NCBI RefSeq assembly: GCF_001953885.1
Contig: NZ_MQUS01000019.1
Location: 70,774-134,773 of the forward strand
DNA: 64,000 bases
Direction of reading: 5' to 3'
Source: Streptomyces sp. IMTB 2501
GTDB lineage: Bacteria > Actinomycetota > Actinomycetes > Streptomycetales > Streptomycetaceae
Positions 41,006 to 50,047 of the stretch are shown in pieces. Below the pieces are notes generated by a model that saw nothing but the letters and a program-made list of their open reading frames with translations, made no database searches and had not been told where the DNA came from. The first letter of the stretch is position 1; the number at the start of each line of letters is the position of its first letter. The translations under genes were made by a program, and so were the position numbers.

Positions 41006-42025
41006 TCAGATGCCGTCCGGGTCCGCTCGGCTGAGGGCCGGTTTCGGGGTCGGGCCCGCTGTCATCAGGTAGTCCGCGGCTGAGGTGTCCGTGACCAGGC
41101 TGGTGACCAGGCCGGAGCGCAGTACCGCATCGATCGCGGACGCCTTGCGCTGCCCGCCGGCGATCGCCACGACCTCCGGGACCCGGCGCAGCTGGTCGGC
41201 CTTGACCGTGATGCACCGCTCCCCGAGGTCCCGCCCGATCCGGCGCCCCTCGGCGTCGAAGAGATGCGCCGCCATCTCGGCGGCCACGCCGAGCGAGGCG
41301 TAGTGCGCCCGCTCCTCGTCGCTGAGCATGTCGTGCACCGTCGAGATGCCCGGCTCCCAGGAACCGATGGAGACACAGGCGACCGTGACCTTGTCGAAGT
41401 ACTCGAAGGCCCGGGCGATCCCGGTCTGGTTGCGCAGCGCCGCCGCGGTGGCCGCGTCCGGCAGCAGCATCGGCGCATAGATCGGATGCGCGTCGCCGCC
41501 CGACACCTGGGCAGCGCGGCGCACCGCCTCGACCGAGCCGCGCTCCGAGGTCCCGGCGTCGTACACGCCCGTCAGCTGCACGACCGTGCAGGGCGGCAGC
41601 CGGTCGAGCGCCGCCGCCATGTGAATGGTGGACCGGCCCCAGGCCAGCCCCAGCACGTCCCCCTCGTCGACGAGTTCGCCGAGCAGGTCGGCCGCGACCT
41701 CGCCGAGGTTCTCGGGGTCGGGGGTCTCCTCGGCCTCGGCCGGGGACTCGACCACGACGGCGTGCCTGAGGCCGTACCGGGCGCGGAGCGCGTCCGAGCG
41801 CTCGGCGTCCAGCTCGGCCGGGACACGGATCTCGATGCGTACGAGATCCCGTTCGAGAGCCGTCTCCAGGACCCGGGCCACCTTGAAGCGGCTGACGCCG
41901 AACTCCTCCGCGATCTGGATCTTGGACTTGCCCTCGAGGTAGAAGCGGCGGGCCATGGCCGCCGCCTGCACCAGCTCAGCGGGTCCCATCCGCATGGCTG
42001 ACCGGCCCGCCGACATACCCGACAC
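41006..42025 (-). CDS. SorC/DeoR-type sugar-binding transcriptional regulator
   Basis: A 339-residue SorC-family regulator. The N-terminal HTH (AARRFYLEGKSKIQIAEEFG-like, then VSRFKVARVLETALERDLV) is followed by a sugar-phosphate-binding domain (VLGLAWGRSTIHMAAALDRL, VVQLTGVYDAGTSERGSVEAV, AIAGGQRKASAIDAVLRSGL). SorC proteins respond to phosphorylated sugars such as pentose phosphates. The GTG at 42025 has AGGAG at 6-base spacing; a GTG at 42049 would add eight residues. It is encoded just downstream of rpe on the same strand. CCGTTCA motifs between them may be its operators. Confidence 0.9.
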   Translation of the reverse strand: MSGMSAGRSAMRMGPAELVQAAAMARRFYLEGKSKIQIAEEFGVSRFKVARVLETALERDLVRIEIRVPAELDAERSDALRARYGLRHAVVVESPAEAEETPDPENLGEVAADLLGELVDEGDVLGLAWGRSTIHMAAALDRLPPCTVVQLTGVYDAGTSERGSVEAVRRAAQVSGGDAHPIYAPMLLPDAATAAALRNQTGIARAFEYFDKVTVACVSIGSWEPGISTVHDMLSDEERAHYASLGVAAEMAAHLFDAEGRRIGRDLGERCITVKADQLRRVPEVVAIAGGQRKASAIDAVLRSGLVTSLVTDTSAADYLMTAGPTPKPALSRADPDGI

Positions 42026-42041
42026 GGCGATCTCCTCACTG

Positions 42042-42128
42042 CTGTTCACACTCTGGATTCGCCGTTCATCCTTGCAGATTCGGCGCTGCGGATCCGCCCT
42101 GATGGGGGCCGTTCACTTAACCGTTCAT
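42042..42128. promoter_or_regulatory. Repeated CCGTTCA motifs
   Basis: CCGTTCA at 42063-42069, 42110-42116 and 42122-42128, and CTGTTCA at 42042-42048, run between the SorC-type gene and rpe. The last two are 12 bases apart as direct repeats. They are candidate sites for autoregulation by the SorC protein. Confidence 0.4.
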
Positions 42129-42139
42129 GTAGCCGTGGC

Positions 42140-42826
42140 TCAGTGGTCGCATGCCCAGGACGCCTTGGCGGTCACGGCCTCCGCCTGCGCGCGCAGGGCA
42201 CGCACCGCCTCCGCCGGGTCCTGCGCCCCGTACACGGCCGAGCCTGCCACGAACACGTCCGCTCCCGCGTCCGCGCACCGCTCGATCGTCGAGGCCGAGA
42301 CACCGCCGTCCACCTGGAGCCACAGCTGCAGGCCGTGCTTGCCGATCAGCTCACGGGTGCGGCGGATCTTCGGGAGCATGATGTCGAGGAACGCCTGGCC
42401 GCCGAAGCCGGGCTCGACCGTCATGATCAGCAGCATGTCGAGTTCCGGGAGCAGGTCCTCGTACGGCTCGATCGGCGTCGCCGGCTTGAGCGCCATGGAG
42501 GCACGGGCACCCTTCGCGCGGATCTCCCGGGCGAGCCGCACGGGTGCGGCGGCCGCCTCCACGTGGAAGGTGACGGAGGAGGCGCCCGCCTCGACGTACT
42601 GCGGCGCCCAGCGGTCGGGGTCCTCGATCATCAGGTGGCAGTCCAGCGGGGTGTCCGTCGCACGGGCCAGGGACTCCACGACCGGCACGCCGAGTGTGAG
42701 GTTCGGGACGAAGTGGTTGTCCATGACGTCGACATGGAGCCAGTCGGCGCCTTGGACCGCCTTGGCCTCCTCCGCGAGGCGGGCGAAGTCGGCGGACAGG
42801 ATGCTGGGGTTGATCTGCACGGCCAT
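42140..42826 (-). CDS. rpe: Ribulose-phosphate 3-epimerase
   Basis: Interconverts ribulose 5-phosphate and xylulose 5-phosphate in the pentose phosphate pathway. The 228-residue TIM barrel has the metal-binding and catalytic residues in place: INPSILSADFARLAEE, DWLHVDVMDNHFVPNLTLG, LDCHLMIEDPDRW, MLLIMTVEPGFGGQAFL and LWLQVDGGVSAST, ending with the phosphate site VAGSAVYG. A pentose-phosphate enzyme beside a SorC regulator hints that the regulator senses a pentose phosphate; this is inference. The gene is otherwise alone, with the intergenic repeat copy C upstream. Confidence 0.96.
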   Translation of the reverse strand: MAVQINPSILSADFARLAEEAKAVQGADWLHVDVMDNHFVPNLTLGVPVVESLARATDTPLDCHLMIEDPDRWAPQYVEAGASSVTFHVEAAAAPVRLAREIRAKGARASMALKPATPIEPYEDLLPELDMLLIMTVEPGFGGQAFLDIMLPKIRRTRELIGKHGLQLWLQVDGGVSASTIERCADAGADVFVAGSAVYGAQDPAEAVRALRAQAEAVTAKASWACDH

Positions 42827-42889
42827 GCCCCAAGCCTGCCATGCCGCTGCGCTTGGCTGTAACGGCGGTCCTTGCGAGGTTGTGTTTTG

Positions 42890-42960
42890 TCTGCGGGCCG
42901 GTGGGGGCTGGGCGCGCCCACGCGGCGGAGCCGCATGTCGGTACGGCCCCGCGTCCCTGG
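42890..42960 (-). repeat. Streptomyces intergenic repeat, copy C
   Basis: On the minus strand it reads GGGGCCGTACCGACATGCG, CTCCGCCGCGTGGGCGCG, then CCCAGCCCCCAC. This is a diverged form of the core of copies A and B. It occupies the gap between rsmB and rpe. Confidence 0.6.
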
Positions 42961-42982
42961 GTTCGCTGCCCCCAGCGGTGTC

Positions 42983-44410
42983 TCAGCCCGTTCTGCGGAT
43001 CAAGGCCAGGTACATCGCGTCCGTGCCGTGCAGATGCGGCCAGAGCTGTACGTCCGGCCCGTCGCCGAGCGCCGGCACACCCGGCAGCAGCGGGCGGGCG
43101 TCGATCAGCTCCGCCTCCGGGCGCTGCTTGAGGACGTCGGCGACGACCGCGCGGGTCTCGGCAAGGTGCGGCGAGCAGGTCGCGTAGCCGACGATCCCGC
43201 CGGCACGCACCGAGTCGAGCGCGGTGCGCAGCAGGGTGCGCTGCAGCGGCGCGAAGTTGTCCAGGTCCTCCGGGCGCCGCCGCCAGCGGGCCTCGGGGCG
43301 CCGGCGCAGCGCGCCGAGTCCGGTGCACGGCACGTCCATGAGCACCCGGTCGAAGGTGCCGGGCCGCCACGGCGGCCGGGTTCCGTCAGCGGCGATGACC
43401 TGGTACGGCCCCGGATTGCCGGCCAGTGCCTTGGCGACCAGCCCGGCCCGGTGCGGCTGCTTCTCGGAGGCGAGCAGCGTGGCGCCCCGTGCGGCGGCGA
43501 GGGCGGCCAGCAGCGCGGCCTTGCCGCCGGGACCGGCACACCCGTCCAGCCAGGTGCGGTCGGAGCCCTCCAGGGGCGCGTTGGCGAGCGCGAGGGCGAC
43601 CAGCTGGCTGCCCTCGTCCTGCACCCCGGCCCGCCCCTCGCGGACGGCGGGCACGGCACCCGGCTCACCGCCCTCGGCGAGCCGCACGGCGTACGGTGAC
43701 CAGCGCCCCGGCACGGCGGCCTCCTCGCCCAGCAGCTCCTCGGTGGTGGCCCGCCCCGGCCGCGCGACCAGGGTCACCTCGGGCCGTTCGTTGTCGGCCT
43801 CCAGCAGGTCCTCGATACCGGCACGCCCGCCGCCGAGGGAGTCCCAGAGCGCGGAGACGACCCAGCGCGGATGCGAGTGGACGACGGCGAGATGGTCCTC
43901 GGGATCCTCGTCGTACGGCGGCGCGACCTTCTCCAGCCATCCGTCGAGGTCGTCCTGTGCGACCTTGCGCAGCACGGCGTTGACGAACTTGGCCCGCCCG
44001 TCGCCGAGCACCACCCGCGCCAGCTCGACGGAGGCGGACACGGCGGCGTGCGTCGGGATCCGCGTCCCCAGCAGCTGGTGCACACCGAGACTGAGCACAT
44101 CCAGTACCGGCGGGTCGACCTCGCGCAGCGGCCGGTCGACACAGGCTCCGATCACGGCGTCGTACGTCCCCTGCCGGCGCAGCGTGCCGTACACCAGCTC
44201 GGTGGCGAGGGCCGCGTCCCGCGCGTCGAACTTCTCCGGTCCCTCCTTCTCGCGCGCCTTGCGCAGCAGCGGCGGCAGCACGAGGTTGGCGTACGCGTCC
44301 CGCTCGTCGACCGCGCGCAGCGCCTCGAAGGCCAGGATGCGGACGGGGTCCTTCTGCGGACGGCGGTAGGGCTTGGCGGGCCTGCGCGGCCGCCGGGACT
44401 GCTCGCTCAC
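42983..44410 (-). CDS. rsmB: 16S rRNA m5C967 methyltransferase, RsmB/Sun
   Basis: Methylates cytosine 967 (E. coli numbering) of 16S rRNA from S-adenosylmethionine. The 475-residue protein has an N-terminal NusB-like RNA-binding domain (ARDAALATELVYGTLRRQGT, GTRIPTHAAVSASVELAR) and a C-terminal Rossmann methyltransferase. The latter shows WLDGCAGPGGKAALLAALA for SAM, RVLMDVPCTGLGALRR with one catalytic Cys and VGYATCSPH with the other. The GTG start opens directly after the fmt end (81-base gap), matching the usual fmt-rsmB neighbourhood. Confidence 0.95.
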   Translation of the reverse strand: MSEQSRRPRRPAKPYRRPQKDPVRILAFEALRAVDERDAYANLVLPPLLRKAREKEGPEKFDARDAALATELVYGTLRRQGTYDAVIGACVDRPLREVDPPVLDVLSLGVHQLLGTRIPTHAAVSASVELARVVLGDGRAKFVNAVLRKVAQDDLDGWLEKVAPPYDEDPEDHLAVVHSHPRWVVSALWDSLGGGRAGIEDLLEADNERPEVTLVARPGRATTEELLGEEAAVPGRWSPYAVRLAEGGEPGAVPAVREGRAGVQDEGSQLVALALANAPLEGSDRTWLDGCAGPGGKAALLAALAAARGATLLASEKQPHRAGLVAKALAGNPGPYQVIAADGTRPPWRPGTFDRVLMDVPCTGLGALRRRPEARWRRRPEDLDNFAPLQRTLLRTALDSVRAGGIVGYATCSPHLAETRAVVADVLKQRPEAELIDARPLLPGVPALGDGPDVQLWPHLHGTDAMYLALIRRTG

Positions 44411-44491
44411 GAAAAAGGTGCTCCGGATGTCAGGAAGGGAGTGCGGTTCCCAGCGTACGTCGGCGCACCGTCACGGCCTCCGACCGGGCCC

Positions 44492-45424
44492 TCAGCCGCC
44501 GAGCGTCTCGCTCTCGGAGATACGCACGCCGCGGGCCCAATCGGCCGCCCGCATCGGCTTCTTGCCCTGTGCCTGCACCCAGAGCAGCTCTACGGCGTAC
44601 GAACCGGTGCCCACGTGCACGCTGTTCTTGCCGACCGCCATCCGCCCCGGCGCGAGGTCGGTGCGCTCGGGCACGGGCGTGACCTGGACGAGCTTGAGCC
44701 GCTCGCCGCGGAAGGTGGTCCAGGCGCCGGGCGCCGGGGTGCAGCCGCGCACGACCCGGTCGACGCGCAGCGCGGGCGCGGCCCAGTCGACCTGGGCGTA
44801 CTCGACGGTGATCTTCGGCGCGACGGTGATGCCCTCGGCCGGCTGCGGTACGGCCTTCAGGGAGCCGTCCTCGATGCCGTCCATGGTGGCGGCGAGCAGC
44901 CCGGCGCCGGCGAAGGCGAGCCGGGTCAGCAGATCGCCGCTGGTGTCGGTGGGCCGGATCGCCTCGGTCACGGTGCCGTAGACGGGCCCGGAGTCCAGCC
45001 CCTCCTCGATGAGGAAGGTGGAGGCGCCGGTGATCTCGTCGCCCGCCATGATGGCGTGCTGCACCGGAGCCGCCCCTCGCCAGGCGGGCAGCAGCGAGAA
45101 GTGCAGATTGACCCAGCCGTGGGCCGGGACGTCGAGGGCGGCCCTGGGCAGCAGGGCGCCGTAGGCGACGACCGGGCAGCAGTCCGGGCCGATCTCCTTC
45201 AGCCGCTCCAGGAACTCGGGGTCCCGCGGCTTGAGGGGCTTGAGCACCTCGATCCCGGCCTCCTCCGCCCGCTCTGCCACGGGCGACGCGACCAGCCTGC
45301 GCCCGCGCCCGGCCGGCGCGTCGGGCCGCGTGACGACGGCGGCCACCTCGTGCCGCCCGGAGGCGATCAGAGCGTCCAGAGCGGGAACGGCGACCTCGGG
45401 GGTACCGGCGAAGACAAGCTTCAT
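44492..45424 (-). CDS. fmt: Methionyl-tRNA formyltransferase
   Basis: Formylates initiator Met-tRNA with 10-formyl-tetrahydrofolate. The 310-residue protein shows KLVFAGTPEVAVPALDALI at the N-terminus. The formyl-transfer site is VNLHFSLLPAWRGAAPVQHA, with the SLLP signature, the catalytic Asn-His and Asp in EEGLDSGPVYG. A C-terminal OB-like domain follows (TPAPGAWTTFRGERLKLVQV). No deformylase gene is adjacent. A divergent HTH gene lies upstream. Confidence 0.96.
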   Translation of the reverse strand: MKLVFAGTPEVAVPALDALIASGRHEVAAVVTRPDAPAGRGRRLVASPVAERAEEAGIEVLKPLKPRDPEFLERLKEIGPDCCPVVAYGALLPRAALDVPAHGWVNLHFSLLPAWRGAAPVQHAIMAGDEITGASTFLIEEGLDSGPVYGTVTEAIRPTDTSGDLLTRLAFAGAGLLAATMDGIEDGSLKAVPQPAEGITVAPKITVEYAQVDWAAPALRVDRVVRGCTPAPGAWTTFRGERLKLVQVTPVPERTDLAPGRMAVGKNSVHVGTGSYAVELLWVQAQGKKPMRAADWARGVRISESETLGG

Positions 45425-45753
45425 GGGCGGGATCGGGCCTCTCGGGCGGGGGTGGACGGGCAGCGCACCAGTCTATGACCACCGGAGGCCGGCCGGGTTG
45501 TGGCCATGGACGTGTGGCCGCCGACGGCGAGGCACCCCCACGGGTTGTCCGGCCCGCGGCCGACTGGAGACCGGAGGTGCGCGGGTGGAAGAACAAACCC
45601 GGGCGCACGCCCCGGCAACCGGCGTACGCATATGCCCGTACGCCCCCACCCCGTGACCAGCGGAGCACACACGCGTTGGTCAAGAAAGAGTTGACCGCCC
45701 AGGGCCGCTTTCGCGGCCCAATTCCTTTCAACGCCGGTTCGAGAGGCTTGTTC
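45425..45753. other. Divergent region between fmt and the HTH-protein gene
   Basis: These 329 bases hold no gene I can support. An inverted repeat and a hairpin lie near the right end (separate entry). The remainder is GC-rich without palindromes that I can identify. Confidence 0.5.
45678..45719 (+). promoter_or_regulatory. Inverted repeat and leader hairpin before the HTH-protein gene
   Basis: GGTCAA and TTGACC (45678-45696) face each other across 7 bases. GGGCCGC and GCGGCCC (45702-45719) form a 7-bp hairpin with a TTTC loop, ending 34 bases before the start codon. TTGACC could also serve as a -35 element. Confidence 0.4.
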
Positions 45754-46296
45754 ATGGCCGACCACGCAACCCACGACGCCCAGGCCCGGGCCAGCCTGCA
45801 CTTGCTGGTGCGGGACATCGAGCGGGTCCGCCGGCAGGTGGACGCACTGCGCACGCTCACCGCCCAGCTGGGAAACGTCTACCGCCCGCGCCGCTCCGGC
45901 CCGTCCACGGGCTTCGTCGTCTACGGACGCGCCCCCGCCCCGACGGTGCGCCTTGCCCAGGAACTCCGGGACAGTGTCGAAACCCTGGTCACGGCCGCCG
46001 TGGACTTCGACCGCTCACTCGGCTTCTCATGGGACGCGGTGGGCTCGGCGCTCGGGGTCACCAAGCAGGCGGTGCACCGCCGTTACGGCGCCCGCCGCGC
46101 CGCGACCCAGGCGGCCGCCGAGGCCGAGCGCACCCCGGAGCCCTCCGGGACCCGCACGCTCAATGTGCCCACCGGCCTGCCCGCGGTCCCGACGGTCCCC
46201 GCGGCCCGCTCGATGCCCACCCAGCCGACGGCGGGCAGCCCCGCCCTGCGCGACGACGCCCGTCCCACGGCTTTCCCCGGCCCACGCAACGGCTGA
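45754..46296 (+). CDS. Helix-turn-helix protein of unknown role
   Basis: A 180-residue protein. A helical N-terminus (LHLLVRDIERVRRQVDALRT) that may form a coiled coil is followed by a HTH-like motif near residues 90-110 (GFSWDAVGSALGVTKQAVHRRYG). The Pro/Thr-rich C-terminal 60 residues look disordered. Streptomyces genomes carry such proteins between fmt and priA. It may regulate a local target, possibly itself. GAGAGGC lies 6 bases before the ATG. The convergent priA is separated by a bidirectional hairpin. Confidence 0.75.
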   Translation: MADHATHDAQARASLHLLVRDIERVRRQVDALRTLTAQLGNVYRPRRSGPSTGFVVYGRAPAPTVRLAQELRDSVETLVTAAVDFDRSLGFSWDAVGSALGVTKQAVHRRYGARRAATQAAAEAERTPEPSGTRTLNVPTGLPAVPTVPAARSMPTQPTAGSPALRDDARPTAFPGPRNG

Positions 46297-46318
46297 CACC
46301 TCGGCCGGCACCTCCGCC

Positions 46319-46348
46319 CCGCCCTCCCGAGGACATCCGGGAGGGCGG
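46319..46348. terminator. Bidirectional terminator hairpin
   Basis: CCGCCCTCCCG and CGGGAGGGCGG form a perfect 11-bp stem with an 8-base loop between the HTH-protein gene and the convergent priA end. It can serve both. Confidence 0.7.
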
Positions 46349-46414
46349 AGACGTTCCCGGACGAAGCGACCGGAACACCACGCCGCCCGATGCCCGGTGT
46401 CCGCCGGCTCGGCC

Positions 46415-48574
46415 TCACCCGATGTCCACCGGATCGATCCGGACCCGCACCGCCTCCCCACTCCCCCGTGCCATACGGGCGGCCTGAGCGGCCTTCAGCG
46501 CGGCGGCCAGCGCGGCCCCGCTGCCCGGCGGCACCCGCACCAGTGCCCGGTCCCAGTGCTCGTCCGGCGGCGGCGCTCCGGGCCTGCGGGGCCGCCCGGG
46601 CGGCGTCGGCGGTACCGGCACCGGCCCCAGCACCTCCGCGTCCGGCGGCAGTTCGACCGAGGCCAGGAACTCGGCGACGGCCGCCGGTGTCCCGGACACG
46701 GCCGCCATCCGCGACACCGGTGGGAAGCCAAGCTCGGCCCGCTCGGCCAGTTCCCGTACCGCGTGCCCGACGGGGTCCCACCGCACCAGGGCCTGCACGG
46801 ACCTGAGGGTCGGCTCGGCCACCACGACCACCGTGCCCCCCTCGCTCTGCGGCCGTACCAGCGCGCCCGCCGCGATCCACCGGCGCAGCGCGTCCTCTCC
46901 GGCCCGCAGGTCGGGTCGTACGAGCATGGCCCAGCCGTCTAGCAGCAGCGCCGCCGCGTAGCCGCCCTCGGCGACCGGCTCGGCCCCGGGTGTGCTGACG
47001 ACCAGCGCGGGTGTGCCAGGCACCGTGTCCAGCACATGCTCCCGCCCCGAGGTGCGCACGGGGACCGCGGGGAAGGCGCGCCCCAGCTCCTCGGCCGTCC
47101 GCCGCGCCCCCACGACCTGGGCGCGCAGCCGGAATCCACCGCACTCCGGGCAGTGCCACGCGCTCTCCTCGCGCCCGCACCAGTCGCATCGGAGAACCCC
47201 CGCGTCCTGCCCCTGGAGCGGCCCGGAGCAGTGCCGGCAGCGGGCGGGCGCCCGGCACTGGGCACAGGCCATGCGGGGTGCGTAACCGCGCCGGGGCACC
47301 TGTACCAGCACGGGCCCGTGCCGCAGCCCCTCGCGGGCCGCCTGCCAGGCGAGGGTCGGCAGCCGGGCCGCGCGGGCGGCCTCGTCGCGCGCGAGGTCGT
47401 CGTCCCCGACCGTCCGGACCAGGGGCGCGGCCCGGCGCACCTGCTCCCGGCCGGCGACCAGCGGGCGGGCCCAGCCGCTCTCCACGAGCTGGGCGGCCTC
47501 CACGGTGCAGGCGAACCCGCCCAGCAGGAAGGCGCACTTGTCCAGCGCGGCGCGCAACAGCAGCACATCGCGTGCGTGCGGCTGCGGGGCGTGCTGCTCG
47601 CTGTGGCTGTCGTCGCCGTCGTCCCAGATGGCGACGAGCCCCAGATCCTGCACGGGCGCGAACATGGCGGCCCGCGTCCCGACCACGGCCCGTACGGTGC
47701 CCCGGCGCACGGCCAGCCACTGCGCGTACCGCTTCTCGGGCCCCGCGTCGGCGGTGAGCAGCGCATGCCGTCCCGTGCCGAGCAGCGCGGTGAGCGCGGC
47801 GTCGACCCGCGCGGCGACCCGCCCGTCCGGTACGACGACGAGGGCGCCGCGTCCCGAGGCGAGCGTGGCGGCGACGCAGCGGGCCAGTTCCTCGCTCCAC
47901 AGCGGGCCCGGCAGCGCGTTCCAGACCGCCCTGGGCGATCCGCCGGAGGCCAGGGCGTCGAGGAACGCCCCACCGTGTTCGTACCGCCCCCAGGAGGCCG
48001 ACTCCGGTGGCTTCGGCGGCGGGAGCGGCGCGGGCGACGGCCGTTGCTCGGCTCGCGCGCTGCGCGGCGGCACGGCCAGCTGGAGCACATCGGCGAGGCT
48101 TCCGGCGTACCGGTCGGCCACGGCCCGGGTGAGCCCCAGCAACTCCTCGCTCAGCACCGGCTCCGGCGAGACGACTTGGGCCAGGGCGGCCAGCGGGCCG
48201 CTGTAGTCGGACTCGGCCCGCCGCTCGACGAGGAACCCGTCGATGAGCCCGCCGCCCTCGCGGCGCCCTTCGCGCACCCGGTGCCGCCCGGCTCCGAACC
48301 GCACCCGCACCCGCACACCGGGCTGCGCCTGCGCGTCCAGTTCCTCGGGCACCGCGTAGTCGAAGTACCGGTCGAGGTGCAGCACGCCCTTGTCGACCAG
48401 CACCCGCGCGACGGGCAGTTCCCTGGCGAGCGCGGCCCCCCGCCAGGTCCTCGGCTTGGCGCGGGGCGTCTTCGCCTTGCGCACGCTCTCCCGGATGAGC
48501 GCGAGCTGCTCCGGCGGCGCCCCTTCGGCCCCGCCGTCCCCTTCTGCCCGGGACGCCCCGTTCTCGCTGCTCAC
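46415..48574 (-). CDS. priA: Primosomal protein PriA, degenerate actinobacterial type
   Basis: A 719-residue replication-restart protein. The N-terminal DNA-binding domain (VLVDKGVLHLDRYFDYAVPE, GRHRVREGRREGGGLIDGFL) and the eight Cys zinc-binding region are present (MACAQCRAPARCRHCSG, LRCDWCGREESAWHCPECGG). The helicase motifs are eroded. There is no GxGKT loop where it should follow the N-terminal domain (the region reads GSPRAVWNALPGPLWSEELA), and the DExH box is replaced by IWDDGDDSHSEQ. Actinobacterial PriA is known to lack helicase activity and probably only recognises forks and loads partners. The GTG gives the first plausible start; its ribosome-binding site is weak. Confidence 0.88.
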   Translation of the reverse strand: MSSENGASRAEGDGGAEGAPPEQLALIRESVRKAKTPRAKPRTWRGAALARELPVARVLVDKGVLHLDRYFDYAVPEELDAQAQPGVRVRVRFGAGRHRVREGRREGGGLIDGFLVERRAESDYSGPLAALAQVVSPEPVLSEELLGLTRAVADRYAGSLADVLQLAVPPRSARAEQRPSPAPLPPPKPPESASWGRYEHGGAFLDALASGGSPRAVWNALPGPLWSEELARCVAATLASGRGALVVVPDGRVAARVDAALTALLGTGRHALLTADAGPEKRYAQWLAVRRGTVRAVVGTRAAMFAPVQDLGLVAIWDDGDDSHSEQHAPQPHARDVLLLRAALDKCAFLLGGFACTVEAAQLVESGWARPLVAGREQVRRAAPLVRTVGDDDLARDEAARAARLPTLAWQAAREGLRHGPVLVQVPRRGYAPRMACAQCRAPARCRHCSGPLQGQDAGVLRCDWCGREESAWHCPECGGFRLRAQVVGARRTAEELGRAFPAVPVRTSGREHVLDTVPGTPALVVSTPGAEPVAEGGYAAALLLDGWAMLVRPDLRAGEDALRRWIAAGALVRPQSEGGTVVVVAEPTLRSVQALVRWDPVGHAVRELAERAELGFPPVSRMAAVSGTPAAVAEFLASVELPPDAEVLGPVPVPPTPPGRPRRPGAPPPDEHWDRALVRVPPGSGAALAAALKAAQAARMARGSGEAVRVRIDPVDIG

Positions 48575-48757
48575 GCTTGCATTCTTACCAAACGCCACTG
48601 ACAGCCGACGCCTGCCCGCACATACCGGCCCACGCCCGCGTCCCGCCCTGGTCCGTTCTCCCGCCCTGGTCCGCCCTGGGCAGCGGGTCACCGGCGAGGT
48701 GATCATCACCGACTCGCATCAGGGAGGGGTCGTCAGCTCGCTCAAGGCCCGGCAGCA

Positions 48758-48789
48758 AGGCCCGGCCTCCCCGAAGGGAGGCCGGGCCT
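48758..48789 (-). terminator. Terminator of metK
   Basis: AGGCCCGGCCTCCC and GGGAGGCCGGGCCT form a perfect 14-bp stem closed by a CGAA tetraloop, 49 bases after the metK stop. It is one of the strongest hairpins in the window. Confidence 0.85.
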
Positions 48790-48838
48790 CGGCAACAAGT
48801 GGTCCTGGAGGACCCGTGGACTTACCAGCCCCGTGGGC

Positions 48839-50047
48839 TTACAGGCCCACGGCCGCGCGCAGGGCGTCCACCCGGTCGGTGCGCTCCCAGGTGAAGTCGG
48901 ACAGCTCGCGGCCGAAGTGGCCGTAGGCAGCCGTCTGGGAGTAGATCGGGCGGAGCAGGTCGAGGTCGCGGATGATCGCGGCCGGACGGAGGTCGAAGAC
49001 CTCGTCGATCGCCTTCTCGATCTTCTCGGCATCGACCTTGGCGGTGCCGAACGTCTCGACGAACAGGCCGACCGGCTCGGCCTTGCCGATCGCGTAGGCG
49101 ACCTGGACCTCGCAGCGGGAGGCCAGGCCCGCCGCCACCACGTTCTTCGCGACCCAGCGCATCGCGTACGCGGCGCTGCGGTCCACCTTGGACGGGTCCT
49201 TGCCGGAGAACGCACCGCCGCCGTGGCGGGCCATACCGCCGTACGTGTCGATGATGATCTTGCGGCCGGTCAGGCCGGCGTCTCCCATCGGGCCGCCGAT
49301 CTCGAAGCGGCCGGTCGGGTTGACCAGCAGCCGGTAGCCCTCGGTGTCCAGCTTGATGCCCTCGTCGAGCAGCGCCTTCAGTTCCGGCTCCACGACGAAC
49401 TCGCGGATGTCGGGCGCCAGCAGCGACTCCAGGTCGATGTCGCTCGCGTGCTGGGAGGAGACGACCACCGTGTCGAGGCGGACGGCCTTGTCGCCGTCGT
49501 ACTCGATGGTGACCTGCGTCTTGCCGTCCGGGCGCAGGTAGGGGATGGTGCCGTTCTTGCGGACCTCGGACAGGCGCTTCGACAGGCGGTGCGCCAGGAA
49601 GATCGGCAGCGGCATCAGGGTCGGCGTCTCGTCGGACGCGTAGCCGAACATCAGGCCCTGGTCGCCCGCGCCCTGCTTGTCCAGCTCGTCGTCGTCACCC
49701 TCGACCCGATTCTCGTACGCCGAGTCGACACCCTGTGCGATGTCCGGGGACTGCGCGCCGATGGACACCGACACACCGCAGGAGGCGCCGTCGAAGCCCT
49801 TCTTGGAGGAGTCGTAACCGATCTCGAGGATCTTGTTGCGGACCAGGGTCGCGATGTCCGCGTAGGCCTTGGTCGTCACTTCGCCGGCCACGTGCACCAG
49901 GCCGGTGGTGATCAACGTTTCGACGGCGACCCGGGAGGTCGGGTCCTCGCGCAGAAGCGCGTCGAGAATGGTGTCGCTGATCTGGTCAGCGATCTTGTCG
50001 GGGTGACCCTCGGTCACGGACTCCGAGGTGAACAGGCGACGGGACAC
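48839..50047 (-). CDS. metK: S-adenosylmethionine synthetase
   Basis: Makes S-adenosylmethionine from ATP and methionine. The 402-residue protein has the expected signatures: RRLFTSESVTEGHPDKIADQ, QGAGDQGLMFGYASDETP, GGPMGDAGLTGRKIIIDTYG and GGGAFSGKDPSKVDRSAAYA (phosphate-binding P-loop), plus the C-terminal KAEPVGLFVETFG. The GTG is preceded by AGGGAG at 4-base spacing. I see no SAM riboswitch in the 270 bases upstream, only a small hairpin near 50197-50214. The gene is likely monocistronic with its own terminator. Confidence 0.97.
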   Translation of the reverse strand: MSRRLFTSESVTEGHPDKIADQISDTILDALLREDPTSRVAVETLITTGLVHVAGEVTTKAYADIATLVRNKILEIGYDSSKKGFDGASCGVSVSIGAQSPDIAQGVDSAYENRVEGDDDELDKQGAGDQGLMFGYASDETPTLMPLPIFLAHRLSKRLSEVRKNGTIPYLRPDGKTQVTIEYDGDKAVRLDTVVVSSQHASDIDLESLLAPDIREFVVEPELKALLDEGIKLDTEGYRLLVNPTGRFEIGGPMGDAGLTGRKIIIDTYGGMARHGGGAFSGKDPSKVDRSAAYAMRWVAKNVVAAGLASRCEVQVAYAIGKAEPVGLFVETFGTAKVDAEKIEKAIDEVFDLRPAAIIRDLDLLRPIYSQTAAYGHFGRELSDFTWERTDRVDALRAAVGL

